Source: Methanothrix sp. (GTDB lineage Archaea; Halobacteriota; Methanosarcinia; Methanotrichales; Methanotrichaceae). From it: a DNA stretch of 64,000 bases. Positions within the stretch are counted from its first letter, which is position 1, and the number at the start of each line of letters is the position of its first letter. The position numbers and the translations under genes are program-made. Of this stretch, positions 43,573 through 52,859 are shown in pieces. The notes beneath the pieces were generated by a model, which made no database searches, was not told where the DNA came from, and was given only the letters and a program-made list of their open reading frames with translations. The stretch is taken from NCBI GenBank assembly GCA_029907715.1, contig JARYLI010000007.1, positions 1-64,000 of the forward strand. Reading direction: 5' to 3'.

Positions 43573-46185
43573 CTAAAAGTCCAGGAGGGATCGCTGCTTC
43601 TGAGCCCGCTGATCGAAATGGTGGAGACTCTTCTGCGATCTGCACTGGAGCAGGCTCTCCCTGCCCACATCAAATGGCGTGAAGAGCCTGAGAACAGGCG
43701 GAAGGAGCTGCTTCTCAATGTAATATTCTGTATCCACCGGAAGGTTGTTCTCCACAGCATACTCCGGATCCTCAGCCCTGTCGACGAAGAGCGTCTTTCT
43801 GCCGCCCCTGACTATTATGAACGCGACTCTGTCGCCCACGCCCGGGACCCTCCCGCCGCGCCTCCGCATCTTCTCGACCAGCTGTATGTGTGGCTGCTTG
43901 TTCCTGTATGATGATGTGTCCTTTGTGAAACGTCTCGTTAGCACAAGATCGTCAAGGAGTTCCCTGTCCCGCCTGATATCCATATCTCTCAGCCTCTGGA
44001 TCACGTCCCTCACGTGCTGAACCGCATCATCCACCCGGCCCTCCTTCAGAATCAGCTCGAGGCATCTCCTGAGCGTCTTCGAGGTGAGTTCGCACCAGTC
44101 ACGCCGGACGGTCTCCATGCCCCTGACCTTTATCCTGTCCCTCCATCCATTCCCGGAAGCTCTCTCGAATAGCCAGAGGGCGTATCTTTTCTTCGCCAGG
44201 AAGATCGCACGCCTGGCGAACGCCTCGAATACGAGCTCCATCGGCTCCGGGAGCTTTGATGTTATCGTCTCCGCGATCTTTCGTCCTATGAGCTCCGCCT
44301 CCTCGGGGGAGATGCTCCGATCTGAGGATATCCTGACAAAGACGCTGTCCGTATCCCCGTAGACGACAGAGAGACCGTAGCGCCTGCCTCCAGCTGGGTT
44401 CTCTCCGGGGAGCACAGCCTTCCCGTCAACAATGTAAACGGAGCCGATCTCCTCGATCATCTCCTTTGTCCTTATTATGTTGTGCCTTCCAAAGCTGGTA
44501 ACAGCGTTCGCCAGGGTCAGACTGTAAAGCCTCGCCCTGGCGTATCCAGAGTATCCGTAGAAGCTGTTCAGCAGGATCTTGAGCGCGTACTGCTTTGCAT
44601 CGAGAAACGCACGCTCCTCTTCGCCTGCACTCTTCATGAGCCTCTTCGTCTCTGTCCTTTTCTCCAGCAGCTCCCTCAGTATCTCTGGCACAATCCCTCT
44701 GCAGACAGATGGAGCTGCGAAATCCCCACCTGATGGCGATTTGACGACCTCCGGGGGCCTCTCCTTCGTGACCACTGTTGAGTAGCAGAGGTTGTGGGCC
44801 ATCATTATCGTGGGATAGAGCGATTTGTAGTCGAGGATGATGACGTTCTCCACAAGTCCCTTCACCGGAGGGAGAACCGCCCCGCCCTTGAGCTCATCTG
44901 CATCCATGAACCGCCCGTCCGACTCCTCCGAGTCCGGCTTCGGTGGGAGAACCCTTCCATGCGATCGGAACCTTCTTAGCAGGAGGCTCTCCACCATGCC
45001 GCTCTGGCCGCCGTTGACTATGTCCTGGAGCAGCGAGCCGCTCGCCCTCGCCAGAGCTATGTATTTATCCATCAGCCTCAGGCGGAGGAGGAGCTGCATG
45101 ACAAGCACCGCATCCCGCCTTGAGTAGCTTATGAGATCTGAGAGCCCATCTCCTTCAAGCCAGATCGATTCCATCCTGGCAGGGTTCACATCTCGCTTCT
45201 CCTCCCCGATCAGCTCCATGGCAGCGTTTCTCAGAGTGTACTGCTTCAGGCTGAATGATGATCTGATGATCGGAAGGAGGTCCACAACGACCCGGCCTGT
45301 CACAGCGACATTTTTGTTACCGCCTATGCTTTTGATGAGCCAGGTGCTCCCATCGCGACCCACATCCATCTCGATGCCAAGCCTGGATGCCCGCTCCCTG
45401 AGATACGGAATGTCGAACTCGTTCGAGTTGTAGCCCGCCAGGATATCCGGATCATAGTCGTCGATCACGGAGACGAACCTGGAAATGAGAGATCTCTCAT
45501 CACCATATCCCTCAACATCCGGCCTCTCGCACCCTAGCTCCTTTCCCACAAGAACGAGGTCGCTCAGCCCTCGATAAGGGGGATTGAATGCCATGCTTAT
45601 CAGTATCACTGGTGAGGTCTCAGGCCTGGGCATCTCCCCGTTCTGCGGGAGGCATTCGATATCAAAGGCCATAAACCTCAGTGGTGCCGTGCTCTCCAGA
45701 TCCTCCTGCACCAGCTCATCAACAGGCACATCAACGATCCACCGGCGCCTCTCACGCGTCTCGCTCCTCCCCAAGTCCGGGACTGTAACCCAGGCCATAC
45801 CGCCGAGGCCCGTATCTATGAGAAATCTGTTCTTGAAGAGAATGTCGGTCTCGTAGACCGACTTCACAGACGGGATCTCCTTCACCCTATCCCTTATCTC
45901 CCTGACGGACTTCGGATCCCTTGCGATTATCCTCAGCATCTCTGTGGGCTTCGACTGGTAACCTATGGGCTCGTATCGCTCGACGATCTCCACATCGAGG
46001 CCGAGAGATCTGACAGCTTCCGCAGCACCGGTGAGGTCATGAGCGCTTGCATAAAAATACGGCCGGAATCCCGACACACGGCAGATAACGCTGTCCCCAC
46101 CATCGCTGACGCCGAACAGCTGCACAACAGGATATCCACTCCTGTCATAGACATAGTTTGCATCCAGGATCTGGAAGCGCATCAT
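43573..46185 (-). CDS. polB: DNA polymerase family B with PIP box
   Basis: 870 residues, replicative type. Proofreading motifs: FDIECLPQNG (Exo I), YNSNEFDIPYLRERA (Exo II), YSRRDAVLVM (Exo III). Polymerase motifs: DYKSLYPTIM (A), KILLNSFYGYSGYARARLY (B), VVYGDTDSVFV (C), KKRYALW. The last residues QRSLLDF are a PCNA-binding PIP box. Two adjacent Met codons begin it (46185 and 46182). A TATA box CTTTATAACC about 25-30 bp upstream indicates a leaderless mRNA. All catalytic acidic residues are present. Stands alone; purB is upstream on the same strand but 500 bp away. Confidence 0.97.
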   Translation of the reverse strand: MMRFQILDANYVYDRSGYPVVQLFGVSDGGDSVICRVSGFRPYFYASAHDLTGAAEAVRSLGLDVEIVERYEPIGYQSKPTEMLRIIARDPKSVREIRDRVKEIPSVKSVYETDILFKNRFLIDTGLGGMAWVTVPDLGRSETRERRRWIVDVPVDELVQEDLESTAPLRFMAFDIECLPQNGEMPRPETSPVILISMAFNPPYRGLSDLVLVGKELGCERPDVEGYGDERSLISRFVSVIDDYDPDILAGYNSNEFDIPYLRERASRLGIEMDVGRDGSTWLIKSIGGNKNVAVTGRVVVDLLPIIRSSFSLKQYTLRNAAMELIGEEKRDVNPARMESIWLEGDGLSDLISYSRRDAVLVMQLLLRLRLMDKYIALARASGSLLQDIVNGGQSGMVESLLLRRFRSHGRVLPPKPDSEESDGRFMDADELKGGAVLPPVKGLVENVIILDYKSLYPTIMMAHNLCYSTVVTKERPPEVVKSPSGGDFAAPSVCRGIVPEILRELLEKRTETKRLMKSAGEEERAFLDAKQYALKILLNSFYGYSGYARARLYSLTLANAVTSFGRHNIIRTKEMIEEIGSVYIVDGKAVLPGENPAGGRRYGLSVVYGDTDSVFVRISSDRSISPEEAELIGRKIAETITSKLPEPMELVFEAFARRAIFLAKKRYALWLFERASGNGWRDRIKVRGMETVRRDWCELTSKTLRRCLELILKEGRVDDAVQHVRDVIQRLRDMDIRRDRELLDDLVLTRRFTKDTSSYRNKQPHIQLVEKMRRRGGRVPGVGDRVAFIIVRGGRKTLFVDRAEDPEYAVENNLPVDTEYYIEKQLLPPVLRLFTPFDVGRESLLQCRSQKSLHHFDQRAQKQRSLLDF

Positions 46186-46697
46186 GCAGAAGATAAACTG
46201 GATCGGTTATAAAGTATTCGAAGTACGTGCTGTGTTGAATAATGTTTGAGAATCCGATAGCATAAGGCCAATTCATACAAATTGTAATTGTAGTCGCTCT
46301 TATCCATCTGATAACTTGGCCCAAAGAGGCACCAGTCACGCTATGCGTTCCTTCCGAGGGTATGAGTGCATTCAGCAACCGGCCTGCATGTCCTTCAAGT
46401 TGCTGAATACATAAGAGCGAAAATGTTTATGATCTAAAACTCGCGAGAAGGTACTGCTGTTACCCGGACACCTCCCCTGAGACGGCTCTGTCCGAAAGTT
46501 CTGAGCCAGATATTTGAGATTTGAGGACGCCGATCATATGAGCACCTCTTCCTTATCGGACAGGTCCCATGAGACGACCGAAATATTTATATTCGACAAT
46601 TGCCTTAATTTGTTTGGGCAAAAGCCGGACGCGTTCCCACCTCCGACACCCGCCTTTTGCCTCCTATCTTCCCAATTCTCTCAATGTTACACGCTCT
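46186..46697. other. Spacer with polB promoter, a family B repeat and palindromes
   Basis: No gene. It holds the polB TATA box (about 46209-46218), family B copy 3 (46295-46419) and, at 46551-46573, CTTATCGGACAGGTCC..., related to two palindromes at 51601-51625 and 51680-51702. Confidence 0.5.
46295..46419 (-). repeat. Family B repeat, copy 3 (125 bp)
   Basis: Opposite orientation to copy 2: CGCTCTTATCCATCTGATAAC at the left and GTTGCTGAATACATAAGAGCG at the right. The middle keeps the AAGAGGCACCAGTCACGCTATGCG block but lacks about 30 bp present in copies 1 and 2. Confidence 0.82.
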
Positions 46698-48038
46698 TCA
46701 ATCCCCACAGTATGCCCTGAGCTTCCTCTCAAGCCGCTCCACCTGCTCAACAGCTGTGCCTGTGTACCTGTGTGGATCGAGCAGCTCTCTGAGCTCATCC
46801 TCCCCGATGTACTTTGTGACACTTCCATCCTCGAGGAGAACGTCCAGCAGCTGCCGCCCCTCCTCGAAAGCCCTCATTGATGCATTCCTCAGTATCTCAT
46901 GGGATGTCTGCCTGCCAGCGCCCCTCTTCGCCAGCTCGACCATGACCGCCTCAGCCATGTTCAGACCCTTGAGGAGGTTGAGGTTTCTTTCAACATTCTC
47001 CTTTCGTATCCTGAGACCTCTGAGGATCCTGATGGTGAGATTGAGTATATGATCCGTGAGCACGAACGCCTCCGGGAATATGACGCGCTCGCAGCTCGAG
47101 TTTGTGAGATCCCTCTCGTCCCAGAGGGGTATGTTCGCAAACGCCGGCTCGACCTGTGCTCTGACAACCCTCGCAAGGCCACAGACCTGCTCAGATCTTA
47201 TCGGATTTCTCTTGTGCGGCATTGTGCTGGAGCCGACCTGCCGCCTCCCGAAGCTCTCCTCCACCTCTGCAATCTCTGTTCTCTGCAGCGTTCTTATCTC
47301 CACGCAGATCTTGTCGAGAGTCGACGCGATGAGAGCCAGGAGACAGATGACCTCTGCATGGCGATCTCTCTGGACGACCTGGTTGGAGACATCGACCTCG
47401 TTTAGCCCGAGGATCTCCATGACCCTGCGCTGTATGGTCATTCCGTGAGGCCCGAATGCTGCCTGTGTCCCAACAGCACCGCTGATCTTCCCGACTGCGG
47501 CTCTGGGCCGTATCTCCCTGAGCCTGTCGATGTGGCGGGCGATCTCTGAGGCCCATATCGCAAACCTCAGTCCATATGTTGTTGGAACAGCCATCTGTCC
47601 GTGTGTTCTTCCGGAGCATACGAGATCTTTGTTCTCCATGGCCATATCCAGAAGGACTCTGAGCAGCTCCCTGAGCTTTGACTCGATGATAGCCAGGGAT
47701 GCTTTGAGCTGCAGGCCTGTGGCTGTGTCGAGAATATCATTCGATGTCGCGCCGAGGTGTATCCACTCCCCGTAATCGCAGACCTCTGCCATCGCCAGGA
47801 CCACCGCCATCATGTCATGCCCTATCTCAGCCTCGATCTCCTTTGCCCGCTGGGGCGACGCGATCTCAGCTGCCCTCGATATCGCATCTGCAGCACCCTT
47901 TGGGATGAGGCCGACCTCCTCCTCGGCCCTGGCAAGGGCAGCCTCCACCCTGAAGAGCATTCTGATCCTGTAATCCTCCTCCCAGATCGCCTTCATCTCC
48001 GGCGTTCCATACCTGTAATCTATCGGATGTATCGGCAT
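46698..48038 (-). CDS. purB: Adenylosuccinate lyase
   Basis: 446 residues. Two steps of purine synthesis: splits SAICAR and adenylosuccinate with release of fumarate. The family signature GSSTMPHKRNP is present; other segments are HDMMAVVLAMAE, HLGATSNDILDTATGLQ, SGRTHGQMAVPTTYGLRF and AVGTQAAFG. The start MPIHPIDYRYGTPEMKAIW is standard. There is no adjacent pur gene; purP is at 19219. Transcribed toward polB across a 500-bp spacer with repeats. Confidence 0.97.
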   Translation of the reverse strand: MPIHPIDYRYGTPEMKAIWEEDYRIRMLFRVEAALARAEEEVGLIPKGAADAISRAAEIASPQRAKEIEAEIGHDMMAVVLAMAEVCDYGEWIHLGATSNDILDTATGLQLKASLAIIESKLRELLRVLLDMAMENKDLVCSGRTHGQMAVPTTYGLRFAIWASEIARHIDRLREIRPRAAVGKISGAVGTQAAFGPHGMTIQRRVMEILGLNEVDVSNQVVQRDRHAEVICLLALIASTLDKICVEIRTLQRTEIAEVEESFGRRQVGSSTMPHKRNPIRSEQVCGLARVVRAQVEPAFANIPLWDERDLTNSSCERVIFPEAFVLTDHILNLTIRILRGLRIRKENVERNLNLLKGLNMAEAVMVELAKRGAGRQTSHEILRNASMRAFEEGRQLLDVLLEDGSVTKYIGEDELRELLDPHRYTGTAVEQVERLERKLRAYCGD

Positions 48039-48319
48039 GATTCTGCAGGTGAATTTGCCATGTTAAAGGAGTTGCGGGTTGTAATTCATCTGAAACAGAG
48101 GAGCAGGGAGTGCACGATGACTCAGGGAGAGCAAACGGAAGAGAATCGATATTCGTCGAAGATCAGCGAGAGGATCGGATTCAGAGTTGCCATTTCTCCA
48201 GCCCATTCACGATGAGCCAACTTTTATATTTCATCAGCTCACAATATATTTGTCGGTTGCGCTCCCTGCTGTGCAGCATGTGGCGCGTCAGGCCACTGCA
48301 TGCCAAGGAGGAAACATCT

Positions 48320-49339
48320 ATGATGAAAAACCTTGCCGCATGGGATGTACGTGAGGAGGATTTTCCATCACGCGGAAGCATGTATGATAAGCTTAAATTT
48401 GTCCTGAGGTACGCGGTTCTCGCCCCCTCGGGTCCGAACACACAGCCATGGAAGTTCTCAATCAAAGACAGCAGCATATCTGTGATATTCGATAGATCCA
48501 GAACGCTTCCTGCAGTCGATCCGACGCACCGGACCGCATACATGAGTTTGGGCTGTGCAGTGGCCAACATGCTCATAGCTGCAGAGCACTTCAATCTGGG
48601 TTACAGTGTCGAATGCTTCCCGGATGGGATTGATGAGGATCGCATCGCTGTCATCGGCTTTTCAGAGGGCATCGCTGAGAGGAGGTTCCCTGACCTGTTC
48701 AGACAGATAACAGAGCGGCACACAAATCGAAGCAGGTTTGAGGAGCGGGAGATCGAGCCTGAGAAGCTCCAGAGGATGAAAGAGCTCGTGGAGAATGATG
48801 GATTCAGGCTGGACATAATGACGGATCCGGATGGCAAGAACCGGATGGCAGAGATACTCGCACGCGCCCACAAGATACAGCTCGGGAACAAGGAGTTCAG
48901 GAGGGAGCTGGCATCCTGGATAAGACCCAACACCTCGGATGCGTATGACGGGCTGCCTGGATATGCATTTGGCTATTCTGATTTCGAGTCGTACCTTGGA
49001 AAGTTCATCTTCGGGGCATTCGACACATCCTGGTCAAGGGCCAGAAAGGAGTCTGCTCTCATGAGAGAATCTCCTGCAGCAGCAGTTCTATCATCAGACT
49101 CGGAAGATAAACTGACGTGGGTCAGGCTGGGCGTCACCTTCGAGAAGCTGTTCCTTCTCGCGACTGAGATGGACGTGCGCTTCGATCTCTTCAGCCAGCC
49201 AGTAGCAATAGATGAGCTGAGAGGAGAGATGGCGGAGTTTCTTGGCGTCAGGTATCCACAGCTCCTCATACGCATGGGATACGCCCCGCCGACCAGGCAC
49301 ACTCCGAGACGCCCGGTGGAGCTGGTGCTGGTGGAATGA
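48320..49339 (+). CDS. Nitroreductase-family flavoprotein
   Basis: 339 residues from ATG 48320, with GGAGG seven bases upstream; the earlier open frame is not supported. FMN-binding N terminus YAVLAPSGPNTQPWKFSI, then DPTHRTAYMSLGCAVANMLIAAEHFNLGYSVECFP, and a C-terminal LGVTFEKLFLLATEMDVRFDLFSQPV and PQLLIRMGYAPPTRHTPRRPVELVL, all typical of the large Acg-like/nitroreductase group. Redox substrate unknown. A TATA box CTTTTATATT lies at about 48222-48231. It lies 120 bp upstream of the CooS-like gene on the same strand and may be related in function. Confidence 0.85.
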   Translation: MMKNLAAWDVREEDFPSRGSMYDKLKFVLRYAVLAPSGPNTQPWKFSIKDSSISVIFDRSRTLPAVDPTHRTAYMSLGCAVANMLIAAEHFNLGYSVECFPDGIDEDRIAVIGFSEGIAERRFPDLFRQITERHTNRSRFEEREIEPEKLQRMKELVENDGFRLDIMTDPDGKNRMAEILARAHKIQLGNKEFRRELASWIRPNTSDAYDGLPGYAFGYSDFESYLGKFIFGAFDTSWSRARKESALMRESPAAAVLSSDSEDKLTWVRLGVTFEKLFLLATEMDVRFDLFSQPVAIDELRGEMAEFLGVRYPQLLIRMGYAPPTRHTPRRPVELVLVE

Positions 49340-49459
49340 GTGTGGTGATGAGATCTGTGATCCTGCAGCAGCCTCACGTCTCATTACTGCAGAGATGGCG
49401 GAATTCACGCAACCATGCTGGGTGTGGCCAGCCGGTGCGATGTGTATGGAGTGAGAGAT

Positions 49460-51361
49460 ATGGAGCCGGAGAGGATATCATATCATGAATCTGTTCGGCG
49501 GATGTACGAGCAGATAAGGAAAGATGGCATGAGCAACCTCTGGGACCGCTATGAGTCCCAGGGCATGGGAGGAGATCCCGACAGGAGATGCCCGTACTGC
49601 ATGGCAGGGACGCGATGCGATCTCTGCTCCAACGGCCCCTGCAGGGCAGATGCATCGAAGGACAGGCGGGGTGTCTGCGGGATATCAGCGGATGGCATGG
49701 CGATGCGCATGATGCTTCTGAGAAACGTGATGGGCGCATCGACATACCATTACCATGCGGAGCAGACGATAAGGACGCTCAGAGCAACAGCTCTTGGCAG
49801 AACTCCGTTCAGGATCGTTGAGCAGAAAAAGCTGAGACGTCTCGCCTCCATGCTCGATATCGATACATCCGGATCTCCAGAGGATACAGCTCTCAGGCTC
49901 TGTGATGCGGTCGAAGCTGACTTCAACCGGAGCTACTATCAGGAGAGCCAGATCGTGGAGGCGTTCGCACCTGCTGAGCGGAAGGATCTGTGGCGAGCTT
50001 TAGGCATATTTCCTGGAGGCATCCACGGGGAGATACTTCTGGCCACAGGCTCATGCCTCACAAACGTTGATGGAAGTTATGAGAGCCTGGCGATGAAGGC
50101 GATGCGCCTCTCGATAGCCATGGCGTATCAGAGCCAGATGATGCTGGAACACTGCCAGGACGTGCTCTTCGGTGTTCCTAGGCCTCACAGGATGATGGTC
50201 GATCTTGGAGTCCTGGATCCGGATTACGTGAATGTCGTGGTCAACGGCCACGAGCCGTTCATGGGCTTCGCGATGATAATGCTCGCCAGGCAGCCTGAAT
50301 GGCAGGAGAGGGCGAGGAGCGCGGGCGCAAGGGGTCTGAGGATAATAGCGAGCATCGAGACCGGCCAGGAGATAATACAGCGCTGGTCCATGGATGAGGT
50401 GCTCGGTGGTTTTACCGGAAACTGGATCTCTCAGGAGCCAATGATGGCCACAGGCTCCATAGACCTCATGGCATGCGATATGAACTGCTCGCTTCCTCTT
50501 GATCCGGAGTATGCGAGGAGATACGGCTTCAGGCTGGTTCCCGTCAGCGAGCTTGTTGCGTTTGAAGGCATCAGTGACAGGCTGAATTATGTGCCTGAGC
50601 AGGTGGAGCATCAGGCCGCAAAGCTCCTGGAGATGGCGATATCTAACTATCCCTCGCGCAGATCGGGAGAGAGGCACGTGAGGGATCTGCCTGCTGGGGA
50701 GGCGACTGTTGGTTTCTCCACGGAGAGCATTCTGGAACTGCTTGGCGGCAGCCTCGATCCGCTTCTGAATGCGCTGAAATCAGGGCAGATCAGGGGCATT
50801 GTGGGTCTGGTCTCATGCACAACGCTCAGAGATTCAGGTCAGGATGTGCACAGCGTCGCACTGGCAAAGGAGCTCATAAAAAGAGATGTTCTGATCCTCT
50901 CAATGGGCTGCGGAAATGCTGCCATGCAGCTCGCCGGACTCTGTCGAAAGGAGGCTGCAGCTCTGGCAGGCAGCGGTCTGGAAGGGGTCTGCAGCTCTCT
51001 TGGTATCCCTCCAGTGCTGAGCTACGGGACATGCACCGATGTCGGCAGGCTCTCCGAGCTTCTCAGGAGCGTCTCGGAGATGCTTTGCGTGTCTGTCAAG
51101 GATCTGCCGGTGGCTGCTGCAGCGCCTGAATACATGGAGCAGAAGGCCACAATCGATGCTATCTTCGCGCTTGCGTTTGGCCTCTACACATACGTGAACC
51201 CTGTGCCGACAATCACCGGAGCTCCTCGGCTGCTGGATCTGCTCCTCAGAGGCTGCAGGGAGATAACAGGCGGCGTGATATCTGTGGAGAAAGATCCTGT
51301 GAAGGCTGCAGAGCTGATACTGGGGCACATCGAGGAGAAACGATCTGCGCTCGGGATCTGA
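49460..51361 (+). CDS. Divergent Ni-carbon monoxide dehydrogenase (CooS-like), one C-cluster ligand missing
   Basis: 633 residues from ATG 49460 with GAGAG upstream. CooS normally interconverts CO and CO2 at a Ni-4Fe-5S C-cluster. The N terminus keeps the B- and D-cluster cysteines (Cys44, Cys47, then Cys53, Cys56, Cys61, Cys73 in CDLCSNGPCR...GVCG). Expected C-cluster ligands are seen at His264 (NGHEP), Cys343 (DMNCSLP), Cys453 (LVSCTT), Cys484 (MGCGNA) and Cys525 (GTCTD), and the catalytic lysine at about 562. The position of the ligand usually in the ICCTGNE motif is ASIETGQE, Ile299-Glu300, so one cysteine is absent. Neither cooC nor acetyl-CoA synthase subunits adjoin. It may be a paralog with changed metal site. 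Expected length. Confidence 0.85.
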   Translation: MEPERISYHESVRRMYEQIRKDGMSNLWDRYESQGMGGDPDRRCPYCMAGTRCDLCSNGPCRADASKDRRGVCGISADGMAMRMMLLRNVMGASTYHYHAEQTIRTLRATALGRTPFRIVEQKKLRRLASMLDIDTSGSPEDTALRLCDAVEADFNRSYYQESQIVEAFAPAERKDLWRALGIFPGGIHGEILLATGSCLTNVDGSYESLAMKAMRLSIAMAYQSQMMLEHCQDVLFGVPRPHRMMVDLGVLDPDYVNVVVNGHEPFMGFAMIMLARQPEWQERARSAGARGLRIIASIETGQEIIQRWSMDEVLGGFTGNWISQEPMMATGSIDLMACDMNCSLPLDPEYARRYGFRLVPVSELVAFEGISDRLNYVPEQVEHQAAKLLEMAISNYPSRRSGERHVRDLPAGEATVGFSTESILELLGGSLDPLLNALKSGQIRGIVGLVSCTTLRDSGQDVHSVALAKELIKRDVLILSMGCGNAAMQLAGLCRKEAAALAGSGLEGVCSSLGIPPVLSYGTCTDVGRLSELLRSVSEMLCVSVKDLPVAAAAPEYMEQKATIDAIFALAFGLYTYVNPVPTITGAPRLLDLLLRGCREITGGVISVEKDPVKAAELILGHIEEKRSALGI

Positions 51362-51408
51362 TTCTGCGGTGAGCCGCATGATCCGGCCCTCTTGCGAGGA
51401 GTATCGAC

Positions 51409-51531
51409 GAACATGCTCAATACGTTGAGGTAAATTGCCCTCTTGGCGGATTTCTGGATGAACAACATGCCCGATGATAGCGGCTTCACTTGATCAGTAA
51501 CTCAAGTACGCTCACGATATTGAGTAAATAC
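51409..51531 (+). repeat. Family C repeat, copy 2
   Basis: GAACATGCTCAATACGTTGAG at the left and CTCACGATATTGAGTAAATAC at the right, inverted ends. The body matches copy 1 (26564-26682) with scattered differences and four or five extra bases. Confidence 0.8.
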
Positions 51532-51679
51532 GTATCGACAATTCGTGAAACCACATCCGAGCATTGGATGCTCGATATCAGCAGAGCTCTCACAGCGTGA
51601 TAAGAGGGACCTGTCCGGATAAGAGCTGTGGCCAGAAATCTGGATCGTCCCCTCTTTTGCACATAATAAACACCTAATA

Positions 51680-51702
51680 CTTATTCGGACACGTCCGATA
51701 AG
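51680..51702. promoter_or_regulatory. Palindrome upstream of the DUF362 gene
   Basis: CTTAT-T-CGGAC-AC-GTCCG-ATAAG, a near-perfect palindrome 50 bp before the start at 51753. Related sequences are at about 51601-51625 and 46551-46573. May be an operator or part of a small repeat. Confidence 0.45.
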
Positions 51703-51752
51703 AGCATGGAAAGCCTGATTAGCAGGCCAGCACATTCACAAAGGGGAGTATC

Positions 51753-52859
51753 ATGACCAGCGATGTTTACTTTGCGGACATGAGATCCAGGAGCGACGGC
51801 GAGAACAAGCTCGAGAAGATCAGAAGGCTCTTCAACGCTGCAGGCTTCGATAAAATTATCGATAAAGGCGATCTCACCGCCATAAAGCTCCACTTCGGCG
51901 AGGTGGGGAATGACACGTACATCAGCCCTGTATTCGTGCGTGAGGTCGTGAAGCTTGTGAAGGAGAAGGGGGCGCGGCCGTTTCTGACGGACACTAACAC
52001 GCTGTACAGCGGCGGCCGTGGGAACTCTGTGGACCACATCCGGACAGCGATAGGGCATGGCTTCGCATATGCGGTCGTCGACGCGCCCGTCATAATCGCA
52101 GACGGACTGCGTGGCGAGAACCACGTCAGTGTTGATGTGAACCTCAATCACTTCAGGTCTGTGAAGATCGCAGGGGATATCGCCAGCGCCGATAGCATGA
52201 TCGTGCTCTCTCACTTCAAGGCGCACATGGTGGCGGGCTTCGGCGGGGCGATAAAGAACCTCGGAATGGGGTGCGCGCCGCCGATCGGAAAGGCTGAGCA
52301 GCACACTGCAAAGCCCATGGTGTATAAAGAGAAATGCAGGGGATGCGGCAGATGCATGAAGGCGTGCCCCAGGTCTGCAATCTCTGTGGTTGACGGGAAA
52401 GCATACATAGATCTCGGTGTCTGTGTCGGCTGCGGTGAGTGCGTCAGGGCATGCCTGGAGAGGGCAATGGACTTCGACTGGACTGTTGCGATACCCCCAT
52501 TCGTGGAGAGGATGGTTGAGTATGCATATGGAGCTGTTCTCGGCAAATCCGGACGCGTCGGTTTCTTCAACTTTCTGATCGATATAACGCCGGACTGCGA
52601 CTGCGTCCCCTGGTCCGATGCCCCGGTGGTCCCGGACATAGGAATTCTCGCGTCAAGGGATCCGGTTGCAATCGACATGGCCAGCTATGATCTGGTCAAT
52701 GCGCAGATGGGCATCGAGAACAGCTACCTGAAGAGCAACAGGAAGCCTGGAGAGGACAAGTTCAGGGGGTGCTGGGAGTCGACGAACGCACTGCATCAGA
52801 TCGAATATGGGGAGAAGATCGGACTTGGAACAAGCAGATACAGACTCATCAGGATCTGA
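51753..52859 (+). CDS. DUF362 protein with two 4Fe-4S ferredoxin motifs
   Basis: 368 residues; GGGGAG precedes the ATG. A DUF362 domain (about 1-190, with LTAIKLHFGEVGNDTYISP and SHFKAHMVAGFGGAIKNLGMG) is interrupted by a ferredoxin insert with two cluster motifs: CRGCGRCMKACP and CVGCGECVRACL. The remainder, CDCVPWSDAPVVPDIGILASRDPVAIDMASYDL, completes DUF362. Family members are iron-sulfur proteins of unknown reaction, widespread in anaerobes. It lies downstream of the CooS-like gene and overlaps the kinase gene start by about 50 bp. An electron-transfer role for CooS is possible but unproven. Confidence 0.92.
   Translation: MTSDVYFADMRSRSDGENKLEKIRRLFNAAGFDKIIDKGDLTAIKLHFGEVGNDTYISPVFVREVVKLVKEKGARPFLTDTNTLYSGGRGNSVDHIRTAIGHGFAYAVVDAPVIIADGLRGENHVSVDVNLNHFRSVKIAGDIASADSMIVLSHFKAHMVAGFGGAIKNLGMGCAPPIGKAEQHTAKPMVYKEKCRGCGRCMKACPRSAISVVDGKAYIDLGVCVGCGECVRACLERAMDFDWTVAIPPFVERMVEYAYGAVLGKSGRVGFFNFLIDITPDCDCVPWSDAPVVPDIGILASRDPVAIDMASYDLVNAQMGIENSYLKSNRKPGEDKFRGCWESTNALHQIEYGEKIGLGTSRYRLIRI

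Larger units (their letters stand above)
51362..51752 (+). other. Spacer with a family C repeat and two palindromes before the DUF362 gene
   Basis: Family C copy 2 lies at 51409-51531. Palindromes at about 51601-51625 and 51680-51702 (CTTATTCGGACACGTCCGATAAG) sit before the ATG at 51753. No gene seen. Confidence 0.5.
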
